A stretch of DNA of 64,000 bases from assembly GCF_001411805.1 (NCBI RefSeq), contig NZ_CP007212.1, positions 1,488,001-1,552,000 on the forward strand, given 5' to 3'. Positions 34,784 through 44,415 of the stretch are shown here, one piece after another. Position numbers and translations under genes: made by a program. The DNA comes from Burkholderia plantarii (GTDB lineage: Bacteria; Pseudomonadota; Gammaproteobacteria; Burkholderiales; Burkholderiaceae). Within the stretch, counting starts at the first letter, position 1; each line of letters begins with the position of its first letter. The notes under the pieces were generated by a model. That model worked only from the letters and a program-made list of their open reading frames with translations. It made no database searches and was not told the DNA's origin.

Positions 34784-35242
34784 ATGCATCTGATTCTGTG
34801 GCGTCATGCCGAAGCCGAGGATTACGCCGCGAGCGATCTCGCCCGCCAGCTCACCGCGCGGGGCCGCCGCGACGCGCAGGCGGTCGCCAAATGGCTCAGG
34901 CTGCGCCTCGAGAGCAGCGCCGTGATCCTGGCAAGTCCCGCCGCGCGCACCGTGCAGACCGTCGAGGCGCTGACCGACCAGTACCGCACCGTGCGCGAAC
35001 TCGCGCCGGGCGGCGGCGTGGCCGAAGTGCTCGCTGCCGCGGGCTGGCCCGACGGCATCGCGCCGACCGTGGTGGTGGTGGGCCATCAGCCGACGCTGGG
35101 CGAGGTGGCCGCGCGTCTGCTGGCCGGCAGCGATCAGGGCTGGTCGCTGAAGAAAGGTGGCCTGATCTGGCTGCAGAGCCGATCCCGCGAAGCGGGCGAA
35201 CAGGCCACGCTAAGAGCGGCAATTTCGCCCGATCTGGTCTGA
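34784..35242 (+). CDS. sixA: SixA-type phosphohistidine phosphatase
   Basis: A 152-aa histidine-phosphatase-superfamily protein with the N-terminal RHG-type motif (LILWRHAEAEDY), the second catalytic region VVVGHQPTLGEVAA and ILASPAARTVQTVEAL. It is predicted to remove phosphate from histidine residues of phosphorelay or PTS proteins; the target here is unknown. Confidence 0.85.
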   Translation: MHLILWRHAEAEDYAASDLARQLTARGRRDAQAVAKWLRLRLESSAVILASPAARTVQTVEALTDQYRTVRELAPGGGVAEVLAAAGWPDGIAPTVVVVGHQPTLGEVAARLLAGSDQGWSLKKGGLIWLQSRSREAGEQATLRAAISPDLV

Positions 35243-35393
35243 GTGGGGCACGATCGTATCTTTCTTCGGACTTTCTGCTAAAGTCAGCTGGACGACATGT
35301 CACCGAATTGACACCGATTCGCCATCCAAGCGTCACGGCCGGTTACTACATTGGCGACCATGTCGTTCCCTTCCTTACGACCAGGAAAGCCTG

Positions 35394-36212
35394 ATGCGAG
35401 ATCTGCCGACGCCTACGCTCCCATTCGCTTCGCTGCCGCTCGACCAGTCGCGCCGCCGCCTGCCGCGCGCGGCCGAGACGGTCACCTCCGAATTCCGCCT
35501 GCGCGCCGCGTGGGCGCGCACCGAGGACGAACTGCGTGAAGCGCAGCGCCTTCGCTACAGCGTATTCGCCGATGAAATGGGCGCCGCCGTGAGCGGCCCT
35601 GCCGGCCTTGACGTCGATCCCTTCGATGCTTATTGCGATCACCTGCTGGTGCGCGACCTCGACACGCTGAAAGTGGTCGGCACCTACCGCGTGCTGCCGC
35701 CCCACCAGGCCGCCCGGATCGGCCGCCTGTACGCGGAAGGCGAGTTCGACCTGTCGCGCCTCGCGCACCTGCGATCGAAGATGGTCGAAGTGGGCCGCTC
35801 GTGCGTCCACCGCGACTATCGCAGCGGCGCCGTGATCATGGCCCTGTGGGGCGGGCTCGGCACCTACATGATGCAGAACGGCTACGAGACGATGCTCGGC
35901 TGCGCGAGCGTGTCGATGGCCGACGGCGGCCACTACGCGGCGAACCTCTACCAGTCGCTCGGCAATTCGCTGACGGCGCCCGAGTACCACGCGTTCCCGC
36001 ACACGGCGCTGCCGGTGGACGAACTGCAGACGGGCACCAAGGTCGCGCCGCCGGCCCTGATCAAGGGCTATCTGCGCCTGGGCGCGAAGATCTGCGGCGC
36101 ACCGGCCTGGGATCCCGACTTCAACTGCGCTGACTTCCTGACGCTGTTCCGCCTGTCGGACATCAACGCGCGCTACGCCCGCCACTTCCTCGGCGAGCCG
36201 CTCGCAAGCTGA
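35394..36212 (+). CDS. olsB: L-ornithine N-alpha-acyltransferase (ornithine lipid synthesis)
   Basis: A 272-aa GNAT-fold hemolysin/OlsB family protein: EAQRLRYSVFADEMGA, DPFDAYCDHLLVRD, VGTYRVLPP, EVGRSCVHRDYRSGAVI and a GCASVSM segment. OlsB transfers a 3-hydroxyacyl chain from ACP to ornithine, the first step of ornithine-lipid formation. No olsA is in the window. Length is normal for Burkholderia. Confidence 0.88.
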   Translation: MRDLPTPTLPFASLPLDQSRRRLPRAAETVTSEFRLRAAWARTEDELREAQRLRYSVFADEMGAAVSGPAGLDVDPFDAYCDHLLVRDLDTLKVVGTYRVLPPHQAARIGRLYAEGEFDLSRLAHLRSKMVEVGRSCVHRDYRSGAVIMALWGGLGTYMMQNGYETMLGCASVSMADGGHYAANLYQSLGNSLTAPEYHAFPHTALPVDELQTGTKVAPPALIKGYLRLGAKICGAPAWDPDFNCADFLTLFRLSDINARYARHFLGEPLAS

Positions 36213-36752
36213 GTTGCCAGCCTGCCGGGGCGCTCACCCGACCCGGCTCCAGCGAGCCATCCACGACGGCACGACGAGACGATCGTCGTGCCGTTGTCGT
36301 TTACGGCGCGATCACGCCCGGCGCGGCGTGCGGCTCATGTTGATCCGTGGTGGCGACGCAACGCCGTGGGGCGCGATATCGCGACGCAGGATGACGCCGC
36401 GCCGGTGCATGTGCCGGCGGCGAACGGTGCCGGTGTCGCCAGCCGCGCCGCGCGCGGTCGGCAGCGAGCCAGCAATGAACGCGGCGTTTGCCGGGATGGG
36501 TGCGCCGGGATTCGCGCGCTTCGAATGCGGACCGCTAGATGAGGGGCACCAGGTCGATACGGAGGCCGACCGGGCCGGCAATCGATTCGACGTTCGTGGC
36601 AGCCTTCCTGGCGTCGCTCAGCGCCATGCATTCATGACGGGCGATCCGCCATCGCGGCGGCCCGCCGAGGCCACCCGCGCGACCGGTTTCGGCTAGACTC
36701 CCGGCTCGTGCGGCGCACCCGGCGCCGCGTCGCAGATCTTCCGAGGTGAGGG
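36213..36752. other. Gap without a recognised gene
   Basis: 540 bp of GC-rich sequence between olsB and a small lipoprotein gene. Several frames are open on both strands, but their products are R/P/A-rich without a family, signal sequence or ribosome-binding site. I take it as non-coding. Confidence 0.4.
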
Positions 36753-36941
36753 ATGTTTCGTATCGTTCTGGCCGCGCTCGTCGCGGCAACGCTTGCCGGC
36801 TGCGTCGGCGATTCGGGCGCGGCGCGCCACCACGGCAAGCCGCCCCAGGACCCGGCCGACTACCAGGGCGTGCCGACCGACATGACGCCGCCGTCGATGC
36901 TCGGCGAGCCGGCCGCGCCGGCGTTGCCGGCTTCGCAGTAA
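36753..36941 (+). CDS. Small lipoprotein, hypothetical
   Basis: A 62-aa protein beginning MFRIVLAALVAATLAGC, a lipoprotein signal with Cys17 as the acylated residue, then a short Pro/Asp-rich tail. GAGG lies upstream (GAGGTGAGGG). Its function is unknown; the short length suggests an envelope-anchored peptide. Confidence 0.65.
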   Translation: MFRIVLAALVAATLAGCVGDSGAARHHGKPPQDPADYQGVPTDMTPPSMLGEPAAPALPASQ

Positions 36942-37079
36942 GCGGCTGCGCGGGCGGCTTGCGCGCGAGGCGGAGCGCCCGCGATCGGCCGGCATGCGCG
37001 CGCTCGTGCCGGCTGCGTCGTGCGTCAGCCCGGCGCCGACATCGACGCTCACGTCTTCACGCCAGCTTCCGCCACGCGT

Positions 37080-38441
37080 TTACGACGCCTCGCCGCCGAT
37101 GTGCCGCGACAGCGCCGGTACCTGGCTCGCCAGCGTCACGCCGCGCGCGATCATGAAGATCGCCATCGCGAGCCAGAGCCCGTGATTGCCGAGCGGGCCG
37201 GTCAGCACTAAGGTCGCGGCGACGAACACGCCGAGCGAGACGGCCATCGCCACCATCAGCCCACGCGTCCGGGTGGCGCCGATGAACACGCCGTCGAGCA
37301 GGAACCCCCACACCGACACGAGCGGCATCACGGCGGCCCAAGGCAGGAAGTGGCCGGCCGCTGCGCGGATCGCGGGCTGGTCGCTGAGCCGCGCGATGAT
37401 CCAGTCGCCGCCGAGTGCATAGACGGCGGAGAACGCGAGCGCGCAACCAGCCGCCCATTGCAGCGTCACGCGCAGCGTCGCGCGGAACACTGCCCGGTCG
37501 CGGGCGCCGGCGGCCGCGCCGACCAGCGCCTCGGCCGCGTGCGCGAAGCCGTCGAGCGCATAGGCCATGAACGCCTGGAAGTTGAGCAGCAGCGCGTTGG
37601 CGGCGAGCATCGCATCGCCTTGCCGCGCGCCCAGATGCGCGAACCAGCCGAACGCCGACAGCAGGCACAGCGTGCGCACGAAGATGTCGCGATTGAGCGC
37701 GACCAGCCGCTTCAGCGCGGCCCGGTCGAGGAGCTGGCCCCAGGTCGGCCTGCCGATCCCGCGATGGCGGCGGCGTATGAGCGCGAGCACGCCGAACCCG
37801 AAGCCGGCCAGATCGGCTGCCGCGGTGGCCGCGCCGATGCCGGCCACGCCGCCGCCGAGGCGGTAGACGAACAGCAGCACCGCGACGATGTTCACGAGGT
37901 TGATGAAGGCCTGCAGCGCCAGCGCGAGCCGCACGCGCTGCACACCGAGCAGATAGCCGAGGATCGCGTAGTTGGCGAGCGCGAACGGTGCGGCCCAGAT
38001 CCGCGCCAGCACGTAGTCGCGCGCGGTGGCGCGCACCGCCTCGCTGCCGCCGAGCAGCGTCAGCGCGATCGAGATCAGCGGGCCGTGCAGCGCGAGCACG
38101 GCGAAGCCGAGCAGGCCGGCCAGCACGAGCGCGCGCAGCACGTTGAGGCGGATGCCGGCGTGGTCGCCGGCGCCGAACGCCTGCGCGACGAGCCCGGTCG
38201 TGCCCATCCGCAGGAAGCCGAAGCCCCAGTAGACGAAGCCGAAGAACAGGCTGCCCAGCGCGACGCCGCCCAGCATCTGGGTGCCGTCGAGATGGCCGGC
38301 TACGGCCGTGTCGACGGCGCCAAGGATCGGCTGCGTCAGGTTCGCGAGCACGATCGGCACGGCGAGGCCGAGCACCCTGCGGTGGCCGACGCCGGCGCGG
38401 CCGGGCGCGACCCCGGCGGATAACGCGGAAGGCGCCGACAT
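37080..38441 (-). CDS. MATE-family multidrug/toxin efflux transporter
   Basis: A 453-aa protein with about 12 membrane segments in two homologous halves: VLGLAVPIVLANLTQPILG at TM1, the VDTAVAGHL motif, and the second-half LRVTLQWAAGCALAF. Nearest to the DinF type. The start is set at 38441 (MSAPSALS); the frame is open far upstream, but that part is Arg-rich and lies within the next gene. Stop near the intergenic 36942-37079. Confidence 0.88.
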   Translation of the reverse strand: MSAPSALSAGVAPGRAGVGHRRVLGLAVPIVLANLTQPILGAVDTAVAGHLDGTQMLGGVALGSLFFGFVYWGFGFLRMGTTGLVAQAFGAGDHAGIRLNVLRALVLAGLLGFAVLALHGPLISIALTLLGGSEAVRATARDYVLARIWAAPFALANYAILGYLLGVQRVRLALALQAFINLVNIVAVLLFVYRLGGGVAGIGAATAAADLAGFGFGVLALIRRRHRGIGRPTWGQLLDRAALKRLVALNRDIFVRTLCLLSAFGWFAHLGARQGDAMLAANALLLNFQAFMAYALDGFAHAAEALVGAAAGARDRAVFRATLRVTLQWAAGCALAFSAVYALGGDWIIARLSDQPAIRAAAGHFLPWAAVMPLVSVWGFLLDGVFIGATRTRGLMVAMAVSLGVFVAATLVLTGPLGNHGLWLAMAIFMIARGVTLASQVPALSRHIGGEAS

Positions 38442-38449
38442 CGCGCCGC

Positions 38450-38773
38450 TTACGCGCGTTCCTGCACGCAGATCCACGGCGACACGACCACGGCCCACAG
38501 CTCGGGCGCGCGTGCCGCGTAGTCCTGCGCGAGTTCGGCGGGCATGCGCGCCACGTGGCCGGCGGCGAGCCACGGCGTGACCTGCTCGGTGCGGTCCGCG
38601 GCGATCGCCTCGGCGACGCTGACCAGATCGAGGTCGCGCGCGACCGACAGCAGCTTGCCCTGCGCGAAGAAGCGTTCGAGATCGCACCAGTCGATCTTCG
38701 CGGTTTCGCCGAGCAGTTGGGTATAGAGCGCGGAAGGCGCCGCGCCGGCGGACGGTGGGTTCGATGAAGTCAT
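38450..38773 (-). CDS. DUF2288 domain-containing protein
   Basis: A 107-aa protein with LLGETAKIDWCDLERFFAQG and EQVTPWLAAGH, the core of DUF2288, of unknown function. The start is at 38773 (MTSSNPPS). It lies 8 bp upstream of the MATE gene on the same strand, so they probably form one transcript. Confidence 0.82.
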   Translation of the reverse strand: MTSSNPPSAGAAPSALYTQLLGETAKIDWCDLERFFAQGKLLSVARDLDLVSVAEAIAADRTEQVTPWLAAGHVARMPAELAQDYAARAPELWAVVVSPWICVQERA

Positions 38774-39038
38774 GAGCTGACGTTGGGGCAGGACGCGGCC
38801 GCCGGAGCGTGCCGCCGTAATGATGGACGTGACGATGGATGAGCGGCGGCGGGCGGTGTCGGCAGGCGCGCCGCTCGCGCGGTCTCGCACGATATGTCGC
38901 AGCGCGTGATTCTAGCCGATCCGGCGCGGGCCGCTCGATCCGGCCGGAAATCGGGTGGGCGCGGAGGCGGCGGGAGCGCCGGCTCGCCGGCTCGCCGCCT
39001 GCTCCGGCATCGCCGAACCGATGGAAGTCCTTGCGGCG

Positions 39039-40664
39039 CTACGCGTCGCGCAAGGCGCGCCGGATGATCTTGCCGGTCGCCGTCATCGGCAGGCTCTCGA
39101 CGAACGCGATCGCGCGCGGATATTCGTGCGCGGCGAGGCGCGTGCGCACGTGCTGCTGCAACTCGCGCACGAGCGCGTCGCCAGCCTCGACACCGGGCTG
39201 GACCACCACGAAGGCCTTGACGATCTCGGTGCGCGTCGCGTCCGGCACGCCGACCACGGCCGCCATCCGCACGGCCGGGTGGCGCAGCAGGCAGTCCTCG
39301 ATCGGGCCGGGGCCGATCCGGTAGCCGGCGCTCGTGATCACGTCGTCGTCGCGGCCGACGAAGCGGATGAAGCCGGCCTCGTCGGCCACGCCGCGGTCGC
39401 CGGTGAGCAGGTAGTCGCCGGCGAACTTTTCGCGCGTGGCGGCCGGGTCGCGCCAGTAGCCGAGGAACATCACCGGATCCGGCGCACGGATGCCGATGTT
39501 GCCCTCGATGCCGGCCGGCAGCGGCGCGCCCGAGCCATCGACGATCTCGACGCGATGGCCCGGCGCGGCCTGGCCGATCGCACCCGCGCGCGGCGCGAAC
39601 AGCGCGCTGCACGAGGCCAGCACGACATTGCATTCGGTCTGCCCGTAGAACTCGTTGATCGTCACGCCGAACACCTCGCGGCCCCATTCGAGCAACTCGG
39701 TGCCGAGCGACTCGCCGCCGCTTGCCACCGATTCGAGCCGCAGCGCGTGGCGCTCGCGCGGCCGCGCCACGCTGCGCATCAGCTTCAGCGCGGTGGGCGG
39801 CAGGAACGCGTGGCTGACCTGGTGGCGCGCCAGCAGCGCGAACGCGGCCTCGCCGTCGAACTTCTCGAAGCGCCGCGCCACCACCGTCACGCCGTGATGC
39901 CAGGCCGGCAGCAGCACGTCGAGCAGGCCGCCGATCCAGGCCCAGTCGGCCGGCGTCCAGAACACGCGCGCGCGGCGCGGAAAACCGTTTTGCGACATCT
40001 CCACGCCGGGCAGGTGGCCGAGCAGCACGCGGTGCGCATGCAGCGCGCCCTTCGGCTTGCCGGTGGTGCCGGACGTGTAGATGATCACGGCCGGATCGTC
40101 GGCCAGCGTGTCGACCGGCGCGTAGTGGTCGGATTCGGCGGCGAGCGCTGCCTCGAACGACACGCAACCGTCGGGCACGCCGCCGCTGTCGTCGCAGTCG
40201 ATGCAATAGACCGTGCGCAGCGCCGGCAAGGCCGCGCGCAGCGGCGCGATCTTCGCGGCGCCGGCCCGATCGGTGACGAGCGCCGCGGCGCCGCTGTCGG
40301 CGAGGCGGAACTCGAGCGCGTCGGCGCCGAACAGCGCGAACAACGGCACCGCGATCGCCCCGGCCTTGTAAGCGGCCAGATGCGCGACGGCGGTTTGCAC
40401 GCCCTGCGCGATGAATATGCCGACTCGGTCGCCGCGCGCCACGCCCAGCCGCGCGAAGTTGTTCGCGAGTCGGTTCGAAGCGGCCTTCAGCGCGTCGAAC
40501 GTATGGCGCGTCACGCGGCCGTCCTCGCGCTCGTCGATCAGCGCGAGCCGGCCGCTGCCGTCGGCCCAGCGGTCGCAGACGTCGACGCCGATGTTGTAGC
40601 GCTCGGGAATCCGCCACGAAAAGGCGGCGAGCAGGGAAGGGTAATCGTCGGCTTCGGGCAGCAT
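39039..40664 (-). CDS. AMP-dependent acyl-CoA synthetase
   Basis: A 541-aa ANL-superfamily enzyme with the P-loop IIYTSGTTGKPKGALHAHR, FYGQTECNVVLAS, the hinge/TGDRG region and the C-terminal catalytic Lys in MTATGKIIRRALRD. It activates a carboxylic acid to its CoA thioester through an acyl-adenylate. It resembles the medium-chain/acetyl-CoA synthetase-like group; the substrate is unknown. The start at 40664 (MLPEADDYPS) is chosen over the longer open frame. Confidence 0.9.
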   Translation of the reverse strand: MLPEADDYPSLLAAFSWRIPERYNIGVDVCDRWADGSGRLALIDEREDGRVTRHTFDALKAASNRLANNFARLGVARGDRVGIFIAQGVQTAVAHLAAYKAGAIAVPLFALFGADALEFRLADSGAAALVTDRAGAAKIAPLRAALPALRTVYCIDCDDSGGVPDGCVSFEAALAAESDHYAPVDTLADDPAVIIYTSGTTGKPKGALHAHRVLLGHLPGVEMSQNGFPRRARVFWTPADWAWIGGLLDVLLPAWHHGVTVVARRFEKFDGEAAFALLARHQVSHAFLPPTALKLMRSVARPRERHALRLESVASGGESLGTELLEWGREVFGVTINEFYGQTECNVVLASCSALFAPRAGAIGQAAPGHRVEIVDGSGAPLPAGIEGNIGIRAPDPVMFLGYWRDPAATREKFAGDYLLTGDRGVADEAGFIRFVGRDDDVITSAGYRIGPGPIEDCLLRHPAVRMAAVVGVPDATRTEIVKAFVVVQPGVEAGDALVRELQQHVRTRLAAHEYPRAIAFVESLPMTATGKIIRRALRDA

Positions 40665-40831
40665 CGGCGCTCCTGGCGAGAGTCTCGTGTCGCGAATTCC
40701 GACGACATTACACCGGATCGTCACGGCTTTTGCACGATAGTCGTGCCGTGCAGCGGTCTGTTGCATCGTGTCTCGCGGCGGGTGGGGGCCGGGACGCGTA
40801 CTATCGTGCGGTCAACGATTCGAAATGAAAC

Positions 40832-40951
40832 ATGCTCTGGCTTTGGATTGCGTCGGGGTTCAGCCTCATCGGCATCGGCGCCGTCGTGTTGTTCGCGACG
40901 CGCGTCGATCCGTTGTCGGGCCGCGTCGGCGGCCGGTATCGCAAGCGCTGA
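40832..40951 (+). CDS. Small single-pass membrane protein, hypothetical
   Basis: A 39-codon frame: MLWLWIASGFSLIGIGAVVL, then a few residues and a basic tail ending GGRYRKR. The first 20 residues form one membrane segment and the positive tail fits an N-out/C-in topology. No clear ribosome-binding site. The call rests on the clean hydrophobic-then-basic pattern in an intergenic slot. Confidence 0.45.
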   Translation: MLWLWIASGFSLIGIGAVVLFATRVDPLSGRVGGRYRKR

Positions 40952-41033
40952 ACCGGCACCGTCCGCGTTTTCTTCGGCTCCGCCGGCTGCCTCGGCCGGC
41001 TGCGTTCCGGCGTTTTGGCCGCCGGTGCGCGTC

Positions 41034-41735
41034 TCAGCGCGCGGGCAGGTAGCGCGACGGATCGATCGACCGGCCACCGTAGCGCAGCTCGAAATGCAGC
41101 GCGACGCGATCGTTGTCGGTGTCGCCCATCTCCGCAATCTTCTGGCCTTGCGTCACCGCCTGGCCTTCCTTCACGAGCAGCACGCGATTGTGCGCGTAGG
41201 CGGTCAGGTAATCCGCGTCGTGCTTGATGATCAGCAGGTTGCCGTAGCCGCGCAGCCCGTTGCCCGCGTACACCACCGTGCCTGCCGCTGCCGCGATCAC
41301 CGGCGTGCCGGCCGTGTTCGCGATGTCGATGCCCTTGGAATTGCCGCCGTCGAAGCTGCGCACGACCGTGCCGGCCGCCGGCCAGATCAGCGAGATCGAG
41401 GTGGCCGGGCGCGTCGACGGCGCGGCCGTGGCTGCGGCCGGCGGCGGTGCGCTCGGCGCGGGGGCACCGCCGCCCGTGGTACGGATCGGCGCGCTGCCCG
41501 AGGCGCCCGGCGGCACGACGCGCAGCACCTGGCCGACCTCGATCGCATCGGGATTGGCGATGGAATTCCAGCGCGCGAGGTTCGACACCGACTGGCGGTT
41601 CGAGCGGGCAATCTTCGACAGCGTGTCGCCGCGCTCGACGCGATAGAAGCCGGGGGCGACCGGCGCGGAGCCGCAAGCGGCCAGCACGGCGACGAGTGAA
41701 GCGACGACGAGCCGCCGGGTGATCTTGACCAACAT
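41034..41735 (-). CDS. LysM-M23 lipoprotein, NlpD-like amidase activator
   Basis: A 233-aa lipoprotein. The signal peptide ends VAVLAAC, a LysM domain (YRVERGDTLSKIARSNRQ... VGQVLRVVP) is followed by a Pro/Ala linker, and a C-terminal LytM/M23 domain. The catalytic sites are degenerate: GNSKGIDIAN lacks the zinc His and ALHFELRYGG lacks the second His of HxH. This is the pattern of NlpD/EnvC, which activate cell-division amidases rather than cut peptidoglycan. The start is at 41735. Confidence 0.85.
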   Translation of the reverse strand: MLVKITRRLVVASLVAVLAACGSAPVAPGFYRVERGDTLSKIARSNRQSVSNLARWNSIANPDAIEVGQVLRVVPPGASGSAPIRTTGGGAPAPSAPPPAAATAAPSTRPATSISLIWPAAGTVVRSFDGGNSKGIDIANTAGTPVIAAAAGTVVYAGNGLRGYGNLLIIKHDADYLTAYAHNRVLLVKEGQAVTQGQKIAEMGDTDNDRVALHFELRYGGRSIDPSRYLPAR

Positions 41736-42104
41736 GGAACCTCGCAATGAAACCTCGCAGGGTGCCGCCGCGATGCCCACGGCAGCGGATGCAAAAACCC
41801 CGGATTTTACCGGGTTCGGCGCGGCGCCCGATATTTGGCCGTGGCGATCGGAAGCGGATGTTCGCGTGACGCGACGACGCGCGGGGGGGGGGCGGCGCGA
41901 TGTGGCGGCGGCGCGTGACGGGCGCCGCGACGGTGTGTGTGCTGAACGAAAAGCGCGAAAGAGGTGCGCGTCGGATGCGCCACGGCTCAGCAGGCCGTCG
42001 GCCTTGTCGTTATTACGCGTGTTTTGTTGAGGCGCGGCGGTGCGGGACGATTGGTTTCGCGTTCCACACCGCCGTGCTCACGGCGGACAGCGGGCGGGGC
42101 GCGC
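41736..42104. other. Gap; contains a G10 homopolymer
   Basis: 369 bp between two minus-strand genes with no supported ORF. A run of 10 G lies at 41883-41892. It should include the NlpD-like gene's promoter, but I see no clear hexamers. Confidence 0.4.
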
Positions 42105-43013
42105 TCAGTCCAGCGCCGTCACGTGGATCCGCAGCGCGGCCGTCTCGCTGGCGCCGGGTGCGAGCATGCGCAGGCCCAGGCCGTTGTGGATCGCGTCCGG
42201 CAGGCCGAGCCACGGCTCGACGCAATAGAAGTCCGATTCGGGCTTCTCGGTCCAGGTCGTCACCGTGTACCACGGGATCGAGCCGGGGCGATTCAGGTCG
42301 ATCCCGATGCAGCGCCCGCGCCCCGGCATCGTGATTCGCACCGGCTGCGCCGGCACGCCTTCGAGGCAGTGGAAACGGTCGTGGATGCGCGCCTCGTCGA
42401 GCGTGTAGCGCGGCTCGCCCGCCTCGGGCGCCGCGATGGAGCCGTCCGGCTGCTGGTAGCGGCGCTGCGTCGGCGGCAGGTCGAGGGTGGTCTGCGCGCG
42501 CTCGCCGTGCGGCAGCGCGAAATAGAAGTGATGGCCCGCGTAATAGGGCAGTGGCGCGTCGCCGAGATTGCGCGTGGTCAGTTCGACGTCGAGCGTGTTC
42601 TCGTCGTTAAATTGGTAGCGCACGTCGAAGCGGAACGCGAACGGGTAGGCGTCGAGCGTGGCCTCGCTGCTTTCTAGCGTCATGTCGATGCCACGTCCGT
42701 CCGCATCGACGTGCGCCGCGAACGGCAGGTCGCGCGCGAAGCCGTGCATCGGCAGGTCGCGTACTGCGCCGGCCGCGTCGCGCCAGCGGCCGATCGTGTC
42801 GCCCACCCGATGGCGGCCGAGGAACGGGAACAGCAGCGGGTTGCCGCCGCGCACCTTGGCCGGTGCGCTCCAGTCGGCCTGCTCGGGCCAGAAGATGATC
42901 GGCTCGCCGCCGATGTCCCATGACAAAAGACGGCCGCCCGCCTGCGGGGCGATGCGCACGCGCGAGGCGCCGTCGACGAGTTCGATGATGTCCTGCTGCT
43001 GGAAGATGGGCAT
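42105..43013 (-). CDS. Aldose 1-epimerase family protein
   Basis: A 302-aa galactose-mutarotase-like protein. SRVRIAPQAGGRLLSWDIGG at the start is followed by GGNPLLFPFLGRHRVGD, MHGFARDLPF (active-site His) and YAGHHFYFALP. It probably interconverts sugar anomers or a phosphosugar (YeaD-like). The start at 43013 is chosen because the frame upstream is low-complexity Arg/Pro. Confidence 0.85.
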   Translation of the reverse strand: MPIFQQQDIIELVDGASRVRIAPQAGGRLLSWDIGGEPIIFWPEQADWSAPAKVRGGNPLLFPFLGRHRVGDTIGRWRDAAGAVRDLPMHGFARDLPFAAHVDADGRGIDMTLESSEATLDAYPFAFRFDVRYQFNDENTLDVELTTRNLGDAPLPYYAGHHFYFALPHGERAQTTLDLPPTQRRYQQPDGSIAAPEAGEPRYTLDEARIHDRFHCLEGVPAQPVRITMPGRGRCIGIDLNRPGSIPWYTVTTWTEKPESDFYCVEPWLGLPDAIHNGLGLRMLAPGASETAALRIHVTALD

Positions 43014-43256
43014 GAGGGGCCTTCGATCGGCATCGGGAAACGGGCCGACAGCATAACGGATCGACGCGCGATTGTGCGGGCGGCGCCGGCCGTCTCGCGG
43101 CGGGAGCGGGACCGGATGCGATGAGGCGGCCGGCACCTAGGGGAAACCCGTTCGGGAAATCGCGGGGTGGCATCGCGCCGGAGAGTCGGGATAATTGTAT
43201 CAACCAGTTACTTTTCGTTACACTGAGCCCTCGAGTCGAGTTGAAGGAGTCTGAGC

Positions 43257-43343
43257 ATGGATCTGGCAATGGCCATGGGTATCGCACTGTTCGGCATGTT
43301 CACCGGCAGCACGCTGCTGTTTTTCTACCAGCTCGGCCGCTGA
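43257..43343 (+). CDS. 28-aa membrane peptide with strong RBS
   Basis: ATG 43257 follows GAAGGAGTCTGAGC, a near-ideal Shine-Dalgarno 7 nt upstream. The product is MDLAMAMGIALFGMFTGSTL then LFFYQLGR: one hydrophobic span with a short basic end. A strong hairpin terminator follows 42 bp later, so it looks like a complete small transcription unit. Function unknown. Confidence 0.6.
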   Translation: MDLAMAMGIALFGMFTGSTLLFFYQLGR

Positions 43344-43384
43344 TGCCGCGCGGCGGCGGATCGGATTCCGCCACCGCGTTGACT

Positions 43385-43420
43385 GGCCCGCCGTCTTCGG
43401 ACCGCGGGCCGTTTGTTTTT
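43385..43420 (+). terminator. Rho-independent terminator
   Basis: Arms GGCCCGC and GCGGGCC (43385-43391, 43404-43410) are followed by GTTTGTTTTTTT. It ends the small-peptide transcript ahead of uppP. Confidence 0.75.
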
Positions 43421-43584
43421 TTGATTTTTATTTCAATTTTGCGGTGATGCGTTGCCGGTTACGATGAGCGCGCCGAGTGGCTTGGCGCACGGGATGCAGG
43501 TGGGCATAATCGGGGCGCGGCCGGCCGTTCGCGCCGGCCGATCTGGCGATCTCCCCGTTCAATCATCGACAAAAGGACCGACGC

Positions 43585-44415
43585 GTGAGCCTCTGGTTTC
43601 TGGTATTTCTGAGCGTCCTGCAGGGCGTGACCGAACTTTTCCCTGTCAGCAGCCTGGGTCACACGCTGCTCGTGCCGGCGCTGATCGGCATGCATATCGA
43701 CAAGCATGCGCCGCAACTGCTGCCATTTCTGGTCGCCCTGCACCTCGGGACCGCGCTTGCGCTGCTCTGGTATTTCCGTACACGCTGGTGCGCCCTCGTG
43801 CGCGGTTTCTTTGCCTCGTTCGCCGGGCGCCCGAACGATGACGCGCACATGATGTGGGCGCTCATCATCGGCACGATTCCGGCCGGCCTTGTCGGGCTCG
43901 TGCTCGAGAAGCGCATCGAGCATGTGTTCCATGACCTGCGGATCGTGGCCGCGGCGCTGATGGTGAACGGCGTCCTGCTGTGGTGGGGCGACCGCCTGCA
44001 GCGTTCGCGCCAGCATCGCGCGCCCGAGAAGCTCACGTTCGGCCAGGCGTTTTTCGTCGGGCTCGCGCAGATCGGCGCGCTGATTCCGGGTTTTTCGCGC
44101 AGCGGGCTGACGATGATTGCCGGTAATGCGGCCGGGCTCACCACCGAGAAGGCCGCCGAGTTCTCGTTCCTGCTCGGCACGCCGATCATTCTCGCGGCCG
44201 GCGTGCTCGAATTACCGAAGCTGTTCCATGCACCGGACCAGCTCGCCGACGCGGCGCTCGGCGGCGTGCTGACCGCGATCGCGGCGTACCTGAGCATACG
44301 GTTCCTGATGCGCTATTTCGAGGGGCGCGGGCGGCTGGCGTCGTTCGGCGTGTATTGCGTGCTGGCGGGGTTGTTCTGCCTTGGGTGGTTCGCGTTTCAT
44401 CCGCAGCCGGTTTGA
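43585..44415 (+). CDS. uppP: Undecaprenyl-diphosphate phosphatase
   Basis: A 276-aa integral membrane BacA/UppP protein. The signature [17 protein letters not shown] lies in the first segment and [13 protein letters not shown] carries the second active-site motif. It recycles undecaprenyl pyrophosphate to the monophosphate for peptidoglycan synthesis and gives bacitracin tolerance. The start codon is GTG with AAAAGGA upstream. Confidence 0.94.
   Translation: MSLWFLVFLSVLQGVTELFPVSSLGHTLLVPALIGMHIDKHAPQLLPFLVALHLGTALALLWYFRTRWCALVRGFFASFAGRPNDDAHMMWALIIGTIPAGLVGLVLEKRIEHVFHDLRIVAAALMVNGVLLWWGDRLQRSRQHRAPEKLTFGQAFFVGLAQIGALIPGFSRSGLTMIAGNAAGLTTEKAAEFSFLLGTPIILAAGVLELPKLFHAPDQLADAALGGVLTAIAAYLSIRFLMRYFEGRGRLASFGVYCVLAGLFCLGWFAFHPQPV

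Noticed and set aside
36214..36696. 160-codon plus-strand frame after olsB
   Set aside because: No start context and a Cys/Arg/Pro-rich sequence without any motif.
38770..40617. 615-codon minus-strand frame
   Set aside because: Alternate frame of the acyl-CoA synthetase gene with Arg-rich product.
38955..41699. 914-codon plus-strand frame
   Set aside because: It is antisense to the acyl-CoA synthetase and NlpD-like genes and is Arg/His/Ala low-complexity, a GC-rich shadow.
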